From assembly GCA_004380135.1 (NCBI GenBank), contig QXCR01000128.1:20351-84350 (forward strand): 64,000 nucleotides of DNA, given 5' to 3'. Within the stretch, counting starts at the first letter, position 1. Each line of letters starts with the position of its first letter. Below, in pieces: positions 1 through 11,206 of the stretch. The translations under genes and the position numbers were made by a program. Source of the DNA: Stemphylium vesicarium. Lineage: Eukaryota > Ascomycota > Dothideomycetes > Pleosporales > Pleosporaceae. The notes beneath the pieces are model-generated. The model saw only the letters and a program-made list of their open reading frames with translations. It searched no databases and had not been told where the DNA came from.

Positions 1-191
1 CTTTCCGATAGTTCTCTTTCCGAGGGTCGGTGGCCGTCATGATCCACATCTTTCTCCACCTCGTGCTCGGTCGATGTTGTCTCTGTAGTCGATGTGCTTC
101 TTCGCCGTGCTCGTGGCTGTCTTGCGCTCTCGATATCCATGTCTTGGTCAGATGGAGTGTTATCTGCGATTTTCTCGTCTTTGGAGTCCAT
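1..191 (-). CDS. N-terminus of an unidentified gene, cut by the window edge
   Basis: A minus-strand reading frame opens with ATG at 191 and stays open to base 1, giving about 63 residues. The first residues read MDSKDEKIADNTPSDQDMDI. The stretch is rich in Asp, Glu, Ser, Thr and Arg, with a basic RARRRS patch followed by Thr/Glu repeats, so it looks like a disordered, highly charged N-terminus. No domain is visible and I do not recognise the family. No in-frame ATG lies close upstream, which supports this start. The rest of the gene lies outside the window. Confidence 0.45.
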   Translation of the reverse strand, partial: MDSKDEKIADNTPSDQDMDIESARQPRARRRSTSTTETTSTEHEVEKDVDHDGHRPSERELSE

Positions 192-787
192 GATGTTACT
201 CGATGTTCTCCTGTCGACGCGCGTCACTAAAAAACGCGACTCTCAGCGTCTACTTATATCGCTCGACACTTCTCAAACGATTATATCAATTGCGCCAGAC
301 CTCGTCAGCAGCGACGGATAAGCAAAAAGAATGGTCGGTCAATGCTGGTAAGCTTTGACAGACGCTATCCTCAGCGACTGACGGTTAACATCTCCGGTCA
401 CTGTGACGTCAAATTGGGGTTGCTAAGCAATCGGGCTAACCTGTGTTGGATTAGATCAGTCATTGCTCAGCATATTTCCCTTGTTATTTCCACGGGACCT
501 CGGAAAATTCTCCGGTAATAGCTTTCGTACATGTCATCTCGTACGAGCGCGGTCAGGGTATTGTGTAGGAAAGGCGCAGGGCGTCGTGTTCAAATAAGGC
601 GTCGGACTGGAAGGCGCTCCGAAAATCGGGCGACGGGGACACGACGACTGCTCTGGACTCGCACGCATCGCACTTCGAAAACACTTAATGCAGTAAAACT
701 TATAACCATTAATTAGATGCAGCTACTGTTGGTAATATCGTGTTCCATAAGACGTTAACACACCAAGTCGATGACCCTTTGATACTT
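192..787. other. Intergenic, no gene seen
   Basis: Between two minus-strand genes. It should hold the promoter of the partial gene at 1-191 and the 3' end of the secreted-protein gene. I see only short frames without coding character. Confidence 0.5.
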
Positions 788-1890
788 CTAAAAGGCACCA
801 GGAGTGTTGGCGATTGCTCTAGCAGCATCGTCACAGTTCTCTCCTAGCGGCACAACGGCGCCGTAGCCGACGGTCTGTCCGCAGGCCGAGAAGCCAGCAG
901 CGCCCTGGTAGAAACCTGAGCCGTCGGGGCTAGCCTTCTGTAAAACGGCTGTAAAGACGTCGGCGCCTGCCGAGGGACCAAGGGTGACGTTGCCAGTTCG
1001 GAATGTGGGCTGCGCGGTACTGTTGGTGAAGAAAACGACGTTTCGTTGGCACTTAGGGGCAAGGAGGGTGACAAGGTTGCCGGTGATTAACGGCTGGTTG
1101 AGGATCTTCTTCCAAGTCGCGAGAGAGTATCGGGGCGCGGCTTGGTTGGGCTCGCTGACAAACTTGAGGTCGATCGCTTCGGAGTAGAGTCCAGGGCCGC
1201 TAGCCGGGTTGGGTGCTTGTGCCCACTTGGAGTTGATGCCTAGAGAGCCATCACTGTAGGACTGGAATGGTGCCTTTCCGGGGATGAAAGCTCCAATTCT
1301 GGTGAGAAGACCACCGACGGTAGCTAATTCAGTGTTAGCTAACTCTGGATCAAGTTATAGATGTCTGAACGTCTACTTACCAACCAGAGAAGGTACGAGA
1401 CCGGCAACGTAACCCTGGGTTAGGTCGTCGACACCGGCAAGGTATGAGACGAGGGGTGCGTTCAGTGGTGTCTGAGAGTCGCCGATGCCAATGTATGGAA
1501 TCTGGGAGCTGGCCGTCATCAACCCAGTGGCGAGCTGCAGACCACCTTGACGAATGTCGTTGTTCATTCCAGCGACAACCACGACGGGGTGCATACCCGC
1601 GGGCATGTTCAACTCGGCGGGTACAGGCAGCAAATTCAGTCCCCTGAGGTTGAAGAGACTTGGGAACGACTGCTGGAGGGCCTTCTTGACGTCGGCCTGG
1701 GGAACGGGAACCAAGAACCAGTCTGAATACGTTAGACATGTGCAAGTCGAGCATATGCTTCATTATACTCACTATTGCTTGAAGCCATGGTTCGGTCCTG
1801 CTGATTGTAGATGGCGACCTGATTCGGGCAAGTGGCTTGGCCAGCGACGAGACTCGCCGCGGCAAGCATTAATTGGAGAAAGCGTGCCAT
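788..1890 (-). CDS. Secreted protein of unknown function, three exons
   Basis: Exons are 1773-1890, 1381-1722 and 788-1323; both introns are GT-AG (GTGAGT and GTAAGT donors) and keep frame, giving 331 residues. The protein begins with a clear signal peptide (MARFLQLMLAAASLVAGQA) followed by TCPNQ, so it should be secreted. The middle holds a hydrophobic, Pro/Gly-rich region (NLLPVPAELNMPAGMHPVVV) and the C-terminal part has paired cysteines and NST and NVT glycosylation sites. I do not recognise the family with certainty; the HPVVVVAG region faintly recalls acetoacetate-decarboxylase-like folds, but that is only an impression. Start, splice sites and stop (TAG at 788-790) agree, so the gene model is firm even though the function is not. 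Confidence 0.8.
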
Positions 1891-2871
1891 GATGTTGATG
1901 GATCTCTGGTTTGACGAGTGAGTTGAACTACAAATTCACTATGGGGTATGTCCAATATATACAGTTACTCCACCCCACAGCCTAGCTTAGGCATACATCA
2001 TGGCAACAGTCTGGTCAACGCCAACCCTCAAGGCTTACTATCGTGTCTAGGGTATACGGCCAAAGTCTAGGAATTGTGATCGGCCGTCAGCATATCTAAC
2101 CTTATTCGCGGGTATCTACATCATCGCTGTTAGTTTTGGCGCTAACACATGGCTAGTCCTTCATCCGCCCCTTTTTTTGTGAACTTTCGATCTACTCCAG
2201 TCGCCAAACCACTTTACTAGCGGGCTGGCGTTCCTGGAATTTTCGATCGATCGACAGCCACTGACGCTCGCGGCTAGATCTGATGGTGATCCTGTTCATC
2301 TTAAGGAGCCTCACATGGCTGGAAACGCTCCGCTGTCTCTTTTTGCAGTTGCGACTGTGGAACGCACGTAGCCATGCACGAGTCACTGTCACACAAAGAT
2401 AACTTCGTGTCCAAATGGCGTTGTGTCGGAAATCCCGAGGTTCAACATGACATCAGAGTTGTGTCTAGAAACCATAATTCGCCGTCCATTGTGCGCCACG
2501 CATGTAGAGGGACCTTTGATCGACAGGCGGAGAATTCTGTCATGGACAATCTATGGGACCGGCATGTTATGCTCCGAACCACTATCATCTCCCGGACCGA
2601 ACCTGAGCCACAAAGTCATGGAAATGTGATCGAGGCCAACATGGCAAACATGGTCAGTCATGCATTCTCTGGCTTAGCGTCCAAATCAACCTTTCCATCT
2701 CCCAACAATGACTGCATTGTAATCTCATAACATTCTATCGCGCATCTTCAGCGCCTCATTCTCCACATCCGTCTTAACCGGTAACAAGAATCAAGGCACG
2801 CAACGTTGCGCATTACTAGCAACAACCCAGAAAACCAAACTTTACCAAACCCCCGGGGACGCAGACACCTG
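1891..2871. other. Intergenic, no gene seen
   Basis: Upstream of the secreted-protein gene and downstream of the F-box gene. Small frames on both strands have no recognisable content. Confidence 0.5.
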
Positions 2872-4029
2872 TCAGTTCTCCATATGATCGTCTCGTCCAC
2901 CTTCGCTGTGCCCATGCGCATCGCACATATGCTGCACCAATCCCTTTTCCGTCCAAATTTCGCATACGCGAAGATCCATTACATCCTGCCAGCGCGGCAC
3001 GCGTCTCGTCGCTTTATTGGCAGCCTTTTCATCCTCCTCCTTGCAGAACTTGCACAGTGAGCCGTACACGGAATCCATGCTCGTCCTACTCAGCCAAAGC
3101 GCAACAACAACACTGATACTCTTGCCCAGCACCCGATTTACAGCGCGCTCCTGCTCCGACATGTTCTCGGCTACTATACGCTTCCCATCCGGAACGCAGT
3201 CCATATCGACCCACACATCGCCTGGATGGACCCGGAGAACAGTGCACATGGCCGTTCCATTCGCCGCCGGGCGAACGAGCGCATAGTGTCCCGGTACGGG
3301 CGTAAAAATGGGTGTTTTCTTGTCTTTCTGGATAGCAACAACGGGCTCACCATCAATATGTCCTGAAGAGACCCAGTCTCCGTCGGCATCAGATGTGAGT
3401 CTCCAAGGCGCTATTTTGCCGTTGCAGGCCCCGTTTTGGTTGAGACAGATGCGCCGGCAGGTGAAGAGGCAGATGTAGTGGGCTAGGGCACCGCAGTCGG
3501 CGCAGTATTGCTCGCATAGCGCGTTGAAGAGGTCGGAGATGGTGTGTTTGTCGTGGCTACCGATGGCAACCGCCATGCGCAGGGTCATTGGTGCGTTCGT
3601 GTCGACTTTCTGGTACTCGAGGACAGAGTTGACGAGGCTCATGGCTGGCTTGCTGACTCGGCGGATGGTCAGGAGCGACTTGATGTCGAGGGAAGAGATG
3701 ATTTGTTGCTGAAGCTCGGTTGGTAGGGCGTCTAGACAACCCAGAGACGCGGTCGGTGGACATGTGGCGTCGTGCTTTCCATGATCGAGTGGACAGCGAG
3801 CTTCTAGGATGGGCTCCTTGGTGGTGTACTTTTTCAGGTGCGTAATGGTTGATTGTCTGACTTGATCGCGATCCATGTTGGAGGTGAGTTCGTCGATGAA
3901 GGCGAGTAGGTCTTTGAAAGTGGGTCGGTCGTTGAAGGTGAGTAGATCGTTAGGTGTAGCGTCTAGGAGTATGAGGTAGGTGGGTATATATCGAGAGGTC
4001 AAGTCTGTGGGAAAAATAAAGTTCCTCAA
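2872..4029 (-). CDS. F-box domain protein
   Basis: A single open frame of 385 codons. Around residues 103-135 it carries a typical F-box (ALPTELQQQIISSLDIKSLL followed by RRVSKPAMSLV), the module that binds Skp1 in SCF ubiquitin ligases and selects substrates. Next comes a Cys-rich part (CADCGALAHYIC, then RRICLNQNGAC) that may bind a metal; such Cys clusters are common in fungal F-box proteins. The substrate is unknown. The first ATG is at 4029, but the start may be the internal ATG at 3876 (MDRDQVRQ), because the preceding 51 residues have no clear domain. No intron is needed. A second F-box gene lies at 17.1 kb. Confidence 0.75.
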   Translation of the reverse strand: MRNFIFPTDLTSRYIPTYLILLDATPNDLLTFNDRPTFKDLLAFIDELTSNMDRDQVRQSTITHLKKYTTKEPILEARCPLDHGKHDATCPPTASLGCLDALPTELQQQIISSLDIKSLLTIRRVSKPAMSLVNSVLEYQKVDTNAPMTLRMAVAIGSHDKHTISDLFNALCEQYCADCGALAHYICLFTCRRICLNQNGACNGKIAPWRLTSDADGDWVSSGHIDGEPVVAIQKDKKTPIFTPVPGHYALVRPAANGTAMCTVLRVHPGDVWVDMDCVPDGKRIVAENMSEQERAVNRVLGKSISVVVALWLSRTSMDSVYGSLCKFCKEEDEKAANKATRRVPRWQDVMDLRVCEIWTEKGLVQHMCDAHGHSEGGRDDHMEN

Positions 4030-4547
4030 CTGGGTGTTGACGCTAGATGAAAAGCTTGGATTCGCAGTGCTTCTGTTAACTAGGGCTTCTTACAGGCGAA
4101 GTTTGGGTTGCTTGTTCACAGCAGCTCATGAAGCTCTCCCAATCTATGCGCATAGTGAAACGATGACCTCAAGCCAGCCAGCTTGTGAGTACCGAATACC
4201 CAGTCTTATTGACGCCTTCAGAGTACCCCGTTTGTGGTTTCACTATTCTCTGAATTTCTGTACAAGGACCATCGCCCTCGCTCTTCCTCACGTCGACAAG
4301 CTCTTCGTGTCTCCATCCAACAAAATATGTTATTGAAGATTGACCTGCAAACAGGTGATGGAGCAGTCGGGATCCGCGAGGTCACATAGTTTGTCAAGGG
4401 TGAACGGTGGACCAACAGAAGAGACGGCGAGCGATAATGTAGCTGGGGTAAGCAAAGATATCGTCACATGTGGCGGATGCACCCAGACTACGACGGAAGA
4501 CAAAAAGAGACAAGAGGAGGATGGAAACGCAAAAAAAAGAATGTACA
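4030..4547. other. Intergenic between F-box gene and tRNA
   Basis: No convincing coding frame. It holds the F-box gene promoter and the 3' flank of the tRNA. Confidence 0.45.
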
Positions 4548-4655
4548 AGCCCGACGTGGGGGTCGAACCCACAACCTTGAGATGTACTGAGTTATCGTGT
4601 CTGTTAGACCGTGAAGACTAAGAGTCTCACGCTCTACCGATTGAGCTAGCCGGGC
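4548..4655 (-). tRNA. tRNA-Lys (CUU) with a 35-nt intron
   Basis: The minus strand folds as a complete tRNA. The acceptor stem pairs GCCCGGC with GTCGGGC (one G-T pair), the D-arm contains TAGCTCAATCGGTAGAGC, and the T-arm is GTGGG-TTCGACC-CCCAC. The anticodon stem TGAGA/TCTCA encloses loop CT-CTT-A, so the anticodon is CTT (Lys). The stem is interrupted after position 37 by 35 extra nucleotides, the usual site of eukaryotic tRNA introns removed by the Sen endonuclease. Without the intron the tRNA is 73 nt including discriminator T. CCA is not encoded, as expected. Confidence 0.93.
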
Positions 4656-6026
4656 TATTACTGTTGTTCGATGGAGGGATGAAAACATGTTAAATTAATA
4701 TAGATATTCCCTGACATAAAAGAGGCGTGGAAGCCACGAGATGTTCGAAAAATATCTTGGTGGGGTAAGCGGGTGATGGTGGGGGTGAAGGAAAATTCTC
4801 GCGGCGGGACGGTTGATATTTCCACTAGCGGACCACCAACCATGGTTGTGCTCGGTAGGCTGCCATGTCGTACCAATCGGGACGGTTAATCAGGTGTTTG
4901 GCCATGTCTTCGCGTGGTGCATTGGGGGCTTGTCGATGTTGTGGAATCATATTGTACGACTGATTACTTTCTGACAACGATTAGTAGTCGTGTAGCATTG
5001 AGGAGACGTATGGTTAGGTGCGGGGCTTGGTAGGGGCTATTTTAGGAGTGGCTACTCTGCTACTAGATAGCGTTCCGAGACCTCAGCCACGCCAACTTGT
5101 AGCTACGCCTTGCAATACGGGTGGCCTTGCTGCGAGGTGTCTGATGCCAACATGAGTAAGATTGCGCTGCGTCTCTATCGTACTTTCAAATTGTACAAGA
5201 AGTCTGCACCGTGCAAGTCTAGAATTGACTTTATAGTGCGCCGCGTGGCCGGGTCGTCGTTCTCGGCATGGTAGAGACAGACGCGGCAGCACAGAGCACT
5301 ATTGCGGGAAATTGAGATGTCCGCCTTGGAATCGTATCGCATCGTGATGACTATCGGCAGCCTTTATACAGGACGATGGAGACGAATGAACTTGGGCGAG
5401 GCACAAACCAATCAGCAACGATGGCGTATTATCTTTGATTCGTAAACTCCAACTATCCCTTAACGTAGAGTTCAGTCGAGTTAAAGTCAGCTGTAGAGGT
5501 CGCTTGGCGCAACGTCAGTGTGCTCCACCAAATGTGCTCCCCACAGGTGGCGCCGCGTAATGGCATGGACAGGAGTAGGTGCAGCTTGAGCAAAGCACTA
5601 GGGCGCTCATACTATTCGTCGATATAGCGAGACACCAGGGGCGCGGTTGCAGCAGCTGGTGCAGGGTAATCGTTTAGGCACTGCCTCAGCACTCGGGTCC
5701 GTGCCTACATCTTTCAACGTCTCGACGAACGGCCAAAGATTAAGCTCGCAAACAAACCCGAGGACTATTTCCCAGCCCGCACAGCGGACAAGTGACGTTC
5801 GCTTTTGTACGGTACCAACGCCATCACGATAACTCGAGCGCGCATTCCCTCCCTCGCCCCGAAAAGCCGGCCAAGTAGGGTATCCTCTGCTGCTGCTGCT
5901 ACTCCTACTACTGCTGCTGCATCATCCCCGACCACACGCGCGCATCGATATATCGGCGGCTCTCCCATGAAGTAGCCTCGACACGCGCCGAGCGGAGAAC
6001 GACGCCCACGACGACATCCGGCCGCT
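4656..6026. other. Long intergenic region upstream of the flippase gene
   Basis: No supported gene in about 1.4 kb. Close to the flippase start there are CT-rich stretches and a short CTG/CTA trinucleotide run (about 5888-5921), which fit a 5' untranslated leader. Confidence 0.5.
5888..5921 (+). repeat. Imperfect CTG/CTA trinucleotide run
   Basis: About 34 bases made of ctg, cta and ctc triplets, in the presumed 5' leader of the P4-ATPase gene. A simple repeat that may vary in length between strains. Confidence 0.6.
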
Positions 6027-9000
6027 ATGGCCAGCAGGCCGCCAGGTGGAGCGTCTCACAGCGAGAACCTGATCGACTTTGACGACAATCAACCCACATA
6101 TTACTCGGGCGCGCCGCCCCCCGCAAACGACCATGACCTGCTGCACCGCTACGACATAGACAGCTCCGATCAACCGCCGCAGGGCCGGCCCTCGGTCTCG
6201 TACGATGATTTTGTTGGTGGTGGACGGTCGACGGCGGGTCTGCCGGGCGGGCCTGGCGCTCCCGCTGCTGGTAACACGCCGTATCTGGGTGGCACCACCA
6301 ACAACAGCAGAGCCTATTCGCAGACGTCAGACCTGCACAACTACCAGCGATACTCGGATGCCGACATTCCCGCCGACGACGATGCCTCAGCGCAGGGCTA
6401 CTACGCTGCCGGCGGCGCCTATGACCAGGCCTCGCCGGGCATGCAGCGCGGGGGATCCAAGAAGGCGCATAACCGGAATAGTATTCTGAGCCTCGGAGGT
6501 GGCCTCACGGGAAGAGTCAAGAACATGTTGGGCCGCAATTCCCAGTACTCGGAGATGGACCTGCCACTGACCGAGAATGCCGCGCACCAGCAGCAGCCGA
6601 ACGCAAACGAGCCCGCGGGCACCTACGACGACGGCCAGTCGGCAAAGAAGAAGCAAGGCCTGGGCACCTTCAAGTTTGGCTTTGGCAGAGGCGCGCCCGA
6701 CCCGTCGACACTCGGCCCCCGCATAATACACCTGAACAACCCGCCCGCCAACTCGGCCAACAAGTACGTCGACAACCACATCTCCACGTCCAAGTACAAC
6801 GTCGTCACCTTCCTCCCCAAATTCCTCTACGAGCAGTTCTCCAAGTATGCCAACCTCTTCTTCCTGTTTACCGCCGTCCTTCAACAGATACCCGGTATCT
6901 CGCCCACGTCGCGATATACCACCATCGTGCCCCTCGGCATTGTCTTGCTCGTCTCGGCTGTCAAGGAGTACGTGGAAGACTACCGCCGGAAACAGTCCGA
7001 CTCGGATCTGAACAACTCCAAAGCCCAGGTCCTCAAAGGCTCGTCCTTTGTGGATACCAAGTGGGTCAATGTGGCAGTCGGGGACATTGTGCGCGTCGAA
7101 TCTGAGAACCCTTTCCCGACCGATCTCGTCCTCCTCGCCTCTTCCGAACCCGAGGGTCTGTGCTACATCGAGACGGCCAACTTGGATGGCGAGACGAACC
7201 TCAAGATTAAGCAGGCTATCCCTGAGACGGCCGACTTTGTGAGTCCGGCTGAACTGGCGAGACTCGGCGGCAGAATACGGTCCGAGCAGCCCAACAGCAG
7301 TCTGTACACGTATGAAGCCACCCTGACCATCGCGGCCGGCGGAGGAGAAAAGGAACTGCCTCTGGCACCCGATCAGCTATTGCTACGTGGAGCCACTCTT
7401 CGAAACACTCCCTGGATCCACGGTGTCGTTGTTTTCACCGGGCACGAGACTAAGCTCATGCGAAACGCGACCGCTACACCTATCAAAACTACAGCAGTCG
7501 AGAGAATGGTCAACAAGCAGATTCTCATGTTGGTCTTGATTCTCATCGCCCTCAGTGTCATCAGTTCTATTGGTGATGTTGTCATCCAATCCACCCAAAG
7601 AGACAGCCTCGAATATCTCCGGCTCGAAACTTTCAATGGCGCCAAGCAGTTCTTCCGCGACTTGTTGACATACTGGGTTCTGTACTCCAACTTGGTCCCC
7701 ATCTCGCTTTTCGTGACCATTGAGATTGTAAAGTACTACACTGGCAGTCTTATTGATTCTGACCTCGATATTTACTACGAACCGACAGACACACCGGCCA
7801 AATGTAGGACTTCGTCTTTGGTGGAAGAGCTAGGCCAGATTGAATACATCTTCTCAGACAAGACGGGTACCTTGACGTGCAACATGATGGAGTTCAAGCA
7901 GTCCACCATCGCTGGCATCCAGTATGCCGACGAAGTGCCCGAAGATAGACGTGCCACTGTCGAAGACGGCGTTGAGGTGGGAATTCACGACTTCAAGCAG
8001 CTCGAGCAAAACCGACAAACGCATCGCAACAAGTACATCATCGACCAGTTCCTCACTCTCCTAGCAACATGCCACACGGTTATTCCCGAAAGAAAGGGCG
8101 AAAAGGCCGCTATCAAGTACCAAGCTGCCTCTCCTGATGAGGGTGCGTTGGTGGAAGGCGCTGTAACCCTCGGCTACAGGTTCATCGCCAGAAAGCCGCG
8201 TGCTGTCATCATTGAAGTCGACGGTCGTGAACTGGAATATGAACTTCTCGCCGTCTGCGAATTCAACTCCACCCGAAAGAGAATGTCCACCCTCTTCCGC
8301 ACGCCTGAAGGCAAGATCGTTTGCTACACCAAGGGTGCTGATACCGTCATCTTGGAGAGACTTTCAAAGGACAACCCTCACGTGGAGACGACATTGACGC
8401 ACCTTGAAGAGTACGCTTCCGAAGGACTCCGGACTCTCTGTCTTGCCATGCGCGAGATTCCCGAGGACGAGTTCCAGAATTGGTGGTCCATCTTCAATAC
8501 TGCACAGACAACCGTTAGCGGCAACCGCGCAGAGGAACTTGACAAGGCTGCTGAGCTCATCGAACGCGACATGACTCTACTTGGTGCGACTGCCATCGAG
8601 GACAAACTGCAAGACGGCGTGCCAGACACTATTGCTACCCTCCAATCCGCCGGTATCAAGGTCTGGGTTCTGACTGGCGATCGTCAAGAAACTGCCATCA
8701 ACATCGGTATGAGTTGCAAGCTAATCAGCGAGGACATGAGTCTTCTCATCATCAACGAGGAAAATAAGGAAGACACTCGAGACAACATTCGCAAGAAATA
8801 CCAAGCTATCACTAGCCAGAGCCAAGGCGGGGCAGAGATGGATGTTCTTGCCCTAGTCATTGACGGAAAGTCACTGACCTACGCCCTTGAGCGCGATCTT
8901 GAGAAGGAGTTCTTGGATCTCGCCGTCAAGTGCAAGGCTGTCATCTGTTGCCGTGTGTCTCCCCTCCAAAAAGCTCTTGTTGTCAAGCTAGTCAAGCGCC

Positions 9001-10145
9001 ATCTCAAATCCATCCTACTGGCCATCGGTGACGGAGCCAACGACGTCTCCATGATTCAGGCTGCCCACGTGGGTGTCGGTATCAGCGGTGTCGAAGGTCT
9101 CCAGGCAGCTCGCAGTGCAGATATCGCTATTGGTCAATTTCGTTACCTGCGCAAGCTCCTTCTCGTCCACGGCTCATGGAGCTACCAGCGCGTCAGCAAG
9201 GTCATCTTGTACTCTTTCTACAAGAATATTGCCATGTTCATGACGCAGTTTTGGTACTCGTTCCAAAACGGCTTCTCTGGGCAGATTATCTACGAATCTT
9301 GGACACTGACCTTCTACAACGTCTTCTTCACCGCTGCGCCGCCTTTCGTTCTGGGTATCTTCGATCAGTTCGTGAGCGCACGCTTACTTGATCGATACCC
9401 ACAACTCTATCGCCTCAGTCAGTCTGGTGTGTTCTTCAAGATGCACTCGTTCTGGTCCTGGGTCGGCAACGGTTTCTACCACTCGCTCATTCTCTACTTT
9501 GGCGCGCAAGCTTTCATCCTCTGGGACTGGCCGCAATGGGATGGCCGTAATGCAGGCCATTGGGTCTGGGGCACAGCTTCCTACACTGCCAACCTTGCGA
9601 CTGTCTTGCTTAAAGCTTCTCTCATTACCAACATCTGGACAAAGTACACCGTGCTGGCTATTCCGGGCTCGATGCTTCTCTGGTTCATCCTAATGCCAAT
9701 CTACGCCGTCGTAGCGCCAAAGATAAACATTTCTAACGAGTATGTCGGCGTCATCGAGCGACTCTTCCCTGACCCACGATTCTGGGCAATGGTCGTAGTG
9801 TTACCACCGCTCTGCTTGATACGTGACTTCGCCTGGAAATATTGCAAGCGCATGTACTTCCCACAGAGCTACCATCATGTCCAGGAGATTCAAAAGTACA
9901 ACATCCAGGATTATCGACCAAGGTATGCCATGTTACTTCCCTTTTCATGAATACCATACTTACGAACGCCTAGAATGGAGCAGTTCCAGAAAGCCATTCG
10001 GAAAGTACGACAGGTGCAGCGTATGCGCAAACAGCGTGGTTACGCATTCTCTCAGACGGACGAGTCGCAAGCGAGGGTCTTGCAAGCATATGATACCACA
10101 CAGCAGAGAGGAAGATATGGAGAAATGGCAAGTTCGCGAAAATAG
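6027..10145 (+). CDS. DRS2: Phospholipid-transporting P4-type ATPase (flippase), Drs2-like
   Basis: Exons 6027-9922 and 9974-10145, joined by a 51-nt GT-AG intron, give 1355 residues, the usual length for Drs2. P4-ATPases use ATP to move aminophospholipids from the outer or luminal to the cytosolic leaflet, mainly in trans-Golgi and endosomes, with a Cdc50-type partner. Seen in order: a long disordered Gly/Pro/Ser N-terminus; the P4 motif NLDGETNLK; the phosphorylation motif DKTGTLTCNMMEFK with Asp near 611; nucleotide-domain KGADTVI; hinge GDGANDVSMIQAAHVG; then C-terminal membrane helices. The second exon encodes the conserved cytosolic tail, including RGYAFSQTD, which matches the Drs2 regulatory tail. 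Without splicing the frame would stop at 9950 and lose this tail. Assignment to the Drs2 clade is by family knowledge and is strong. Confidence 0.95.
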
Positions 10146-11011
10146 TGTGGGCATTGTAGCAATGATGGCACTTTACTTATAGGTGTTTGGTCTGGCGCAT
10201 GGCACTGGACGGAAGGAAAATCATGTGTGACCGCGCCCTTGGTGGCATCGCGTCTTTGGTATGAATAGTGTATTGTCATTGTTGTTAGCGTCAGCCAACC
10301 AAAGCTCTTTACGTTCTATACTTCCTACATTATGTGAGGATGTCAAAAGAGCCGCCGAGGTTTTCCACCTGCACAACAGATTGCCGACGAACACGTAGCG
10401 AACACGGTGTCCGAGGAACTCACGCCGGAACAAAGCTTATCAAAGCCATGGACGAACGGTACATCATGACTATGGTGCAGACTATTTATCCGGTGCCTCG
10501 AGACTAGTATCTACTTTACCCGTCCAGCGCGTGGTCGCAGGGCCATATTGTGGATCCGGAGGGGCACAAGATACCCCACTATTGCCCACAGCAGTGATTC
10601 TGATTGCTGCTGTACTGCTTTTACCAGAGCCATGGTACGACGCAGTTTCGTTGTACGGAAAAAAAAAACTGATATGAACCTGTTGAGACGAGCCGCTATT
10701 TATCCTTGAAGTTACACAATTTGCCGGAGAGGAAGAAGTGGCAGTGCAGATGTCAAGCTGCTAACCGACCAACATACCTGAACGACTGCCACAAGCCACG
10801 GATGTAGCAAGGGTGACACAACCTTGGCTGCTCATTGGGGGTAAAGAGGTAAATCCCGCCATGGCTACCCAGTCGTCCGGGTGAAGACGCAGGGTCATAT
10901 GCCACAAGCTAGCCTCTAACACGGCGTATATAGACGGTCAGGCTGTTTGTACCTGGCGCCAAAAGTGTCTTATTCCGTCTGCAAAATACTACGTGTATAA
11001 TCAGGGCAACT
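10146..11011. other. Intergenic; promoter of the aldo-keto reductase gene
   Basis: No gene seen. A TATA-like tatatag sits at 10927-10933, about 85 bp before the first in-frame ATG (11012) of the next gene. Confidence 0.5.
10927..10933 (+). promoter_or_regulatory. TATA-like box before the aldo-keto reductase gene
   Basis: The heptamer tatatag lies about 85 bp before the ATG at 11012 and 280 bp before the ATG at 11207. If it sets transcription start near 10955, the ATG at 11012 is the first AUG of the mRNA. Inferred from sequence only. Confidence 0.35.
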
Positions 11012-11206
11012 ATGATTGCTAGGCGGTATTGCCGCGGTTGGGGTATTAATACGCTGCGATCCGCTGCTTGCTTGTCTTCTGTTGCTTCATTCAGACCTAC
11101 TTCTTCTTTCCCATCAAAGTCTACTACTTGCTTTGCACGACGAACGCCTACGCTACCAACATTACTACAAAGAAACACTCCTGCCAGTCGCAGTTTCTTC
11201 GCCACC

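Noticed and set aside
1377..1865. 162-codon minus-strand frame over the secreted protein gene
   Set aside because: It is out of frame with the signal peptide and reads through the first intron; the spliced model explains the region better.
2374..2730. 118-codon plus-strand frame between two minus-strand genes
   Set aside because: No domain or codon pattern; probably chance.
6387..6884. 165-codon minus-strand frame opposite the flippase N-terminus
   Set aside because: Mirror of the low-complexity GC-rich start of the P4-ATPase; Val/Gly/Leu-rich without structure.
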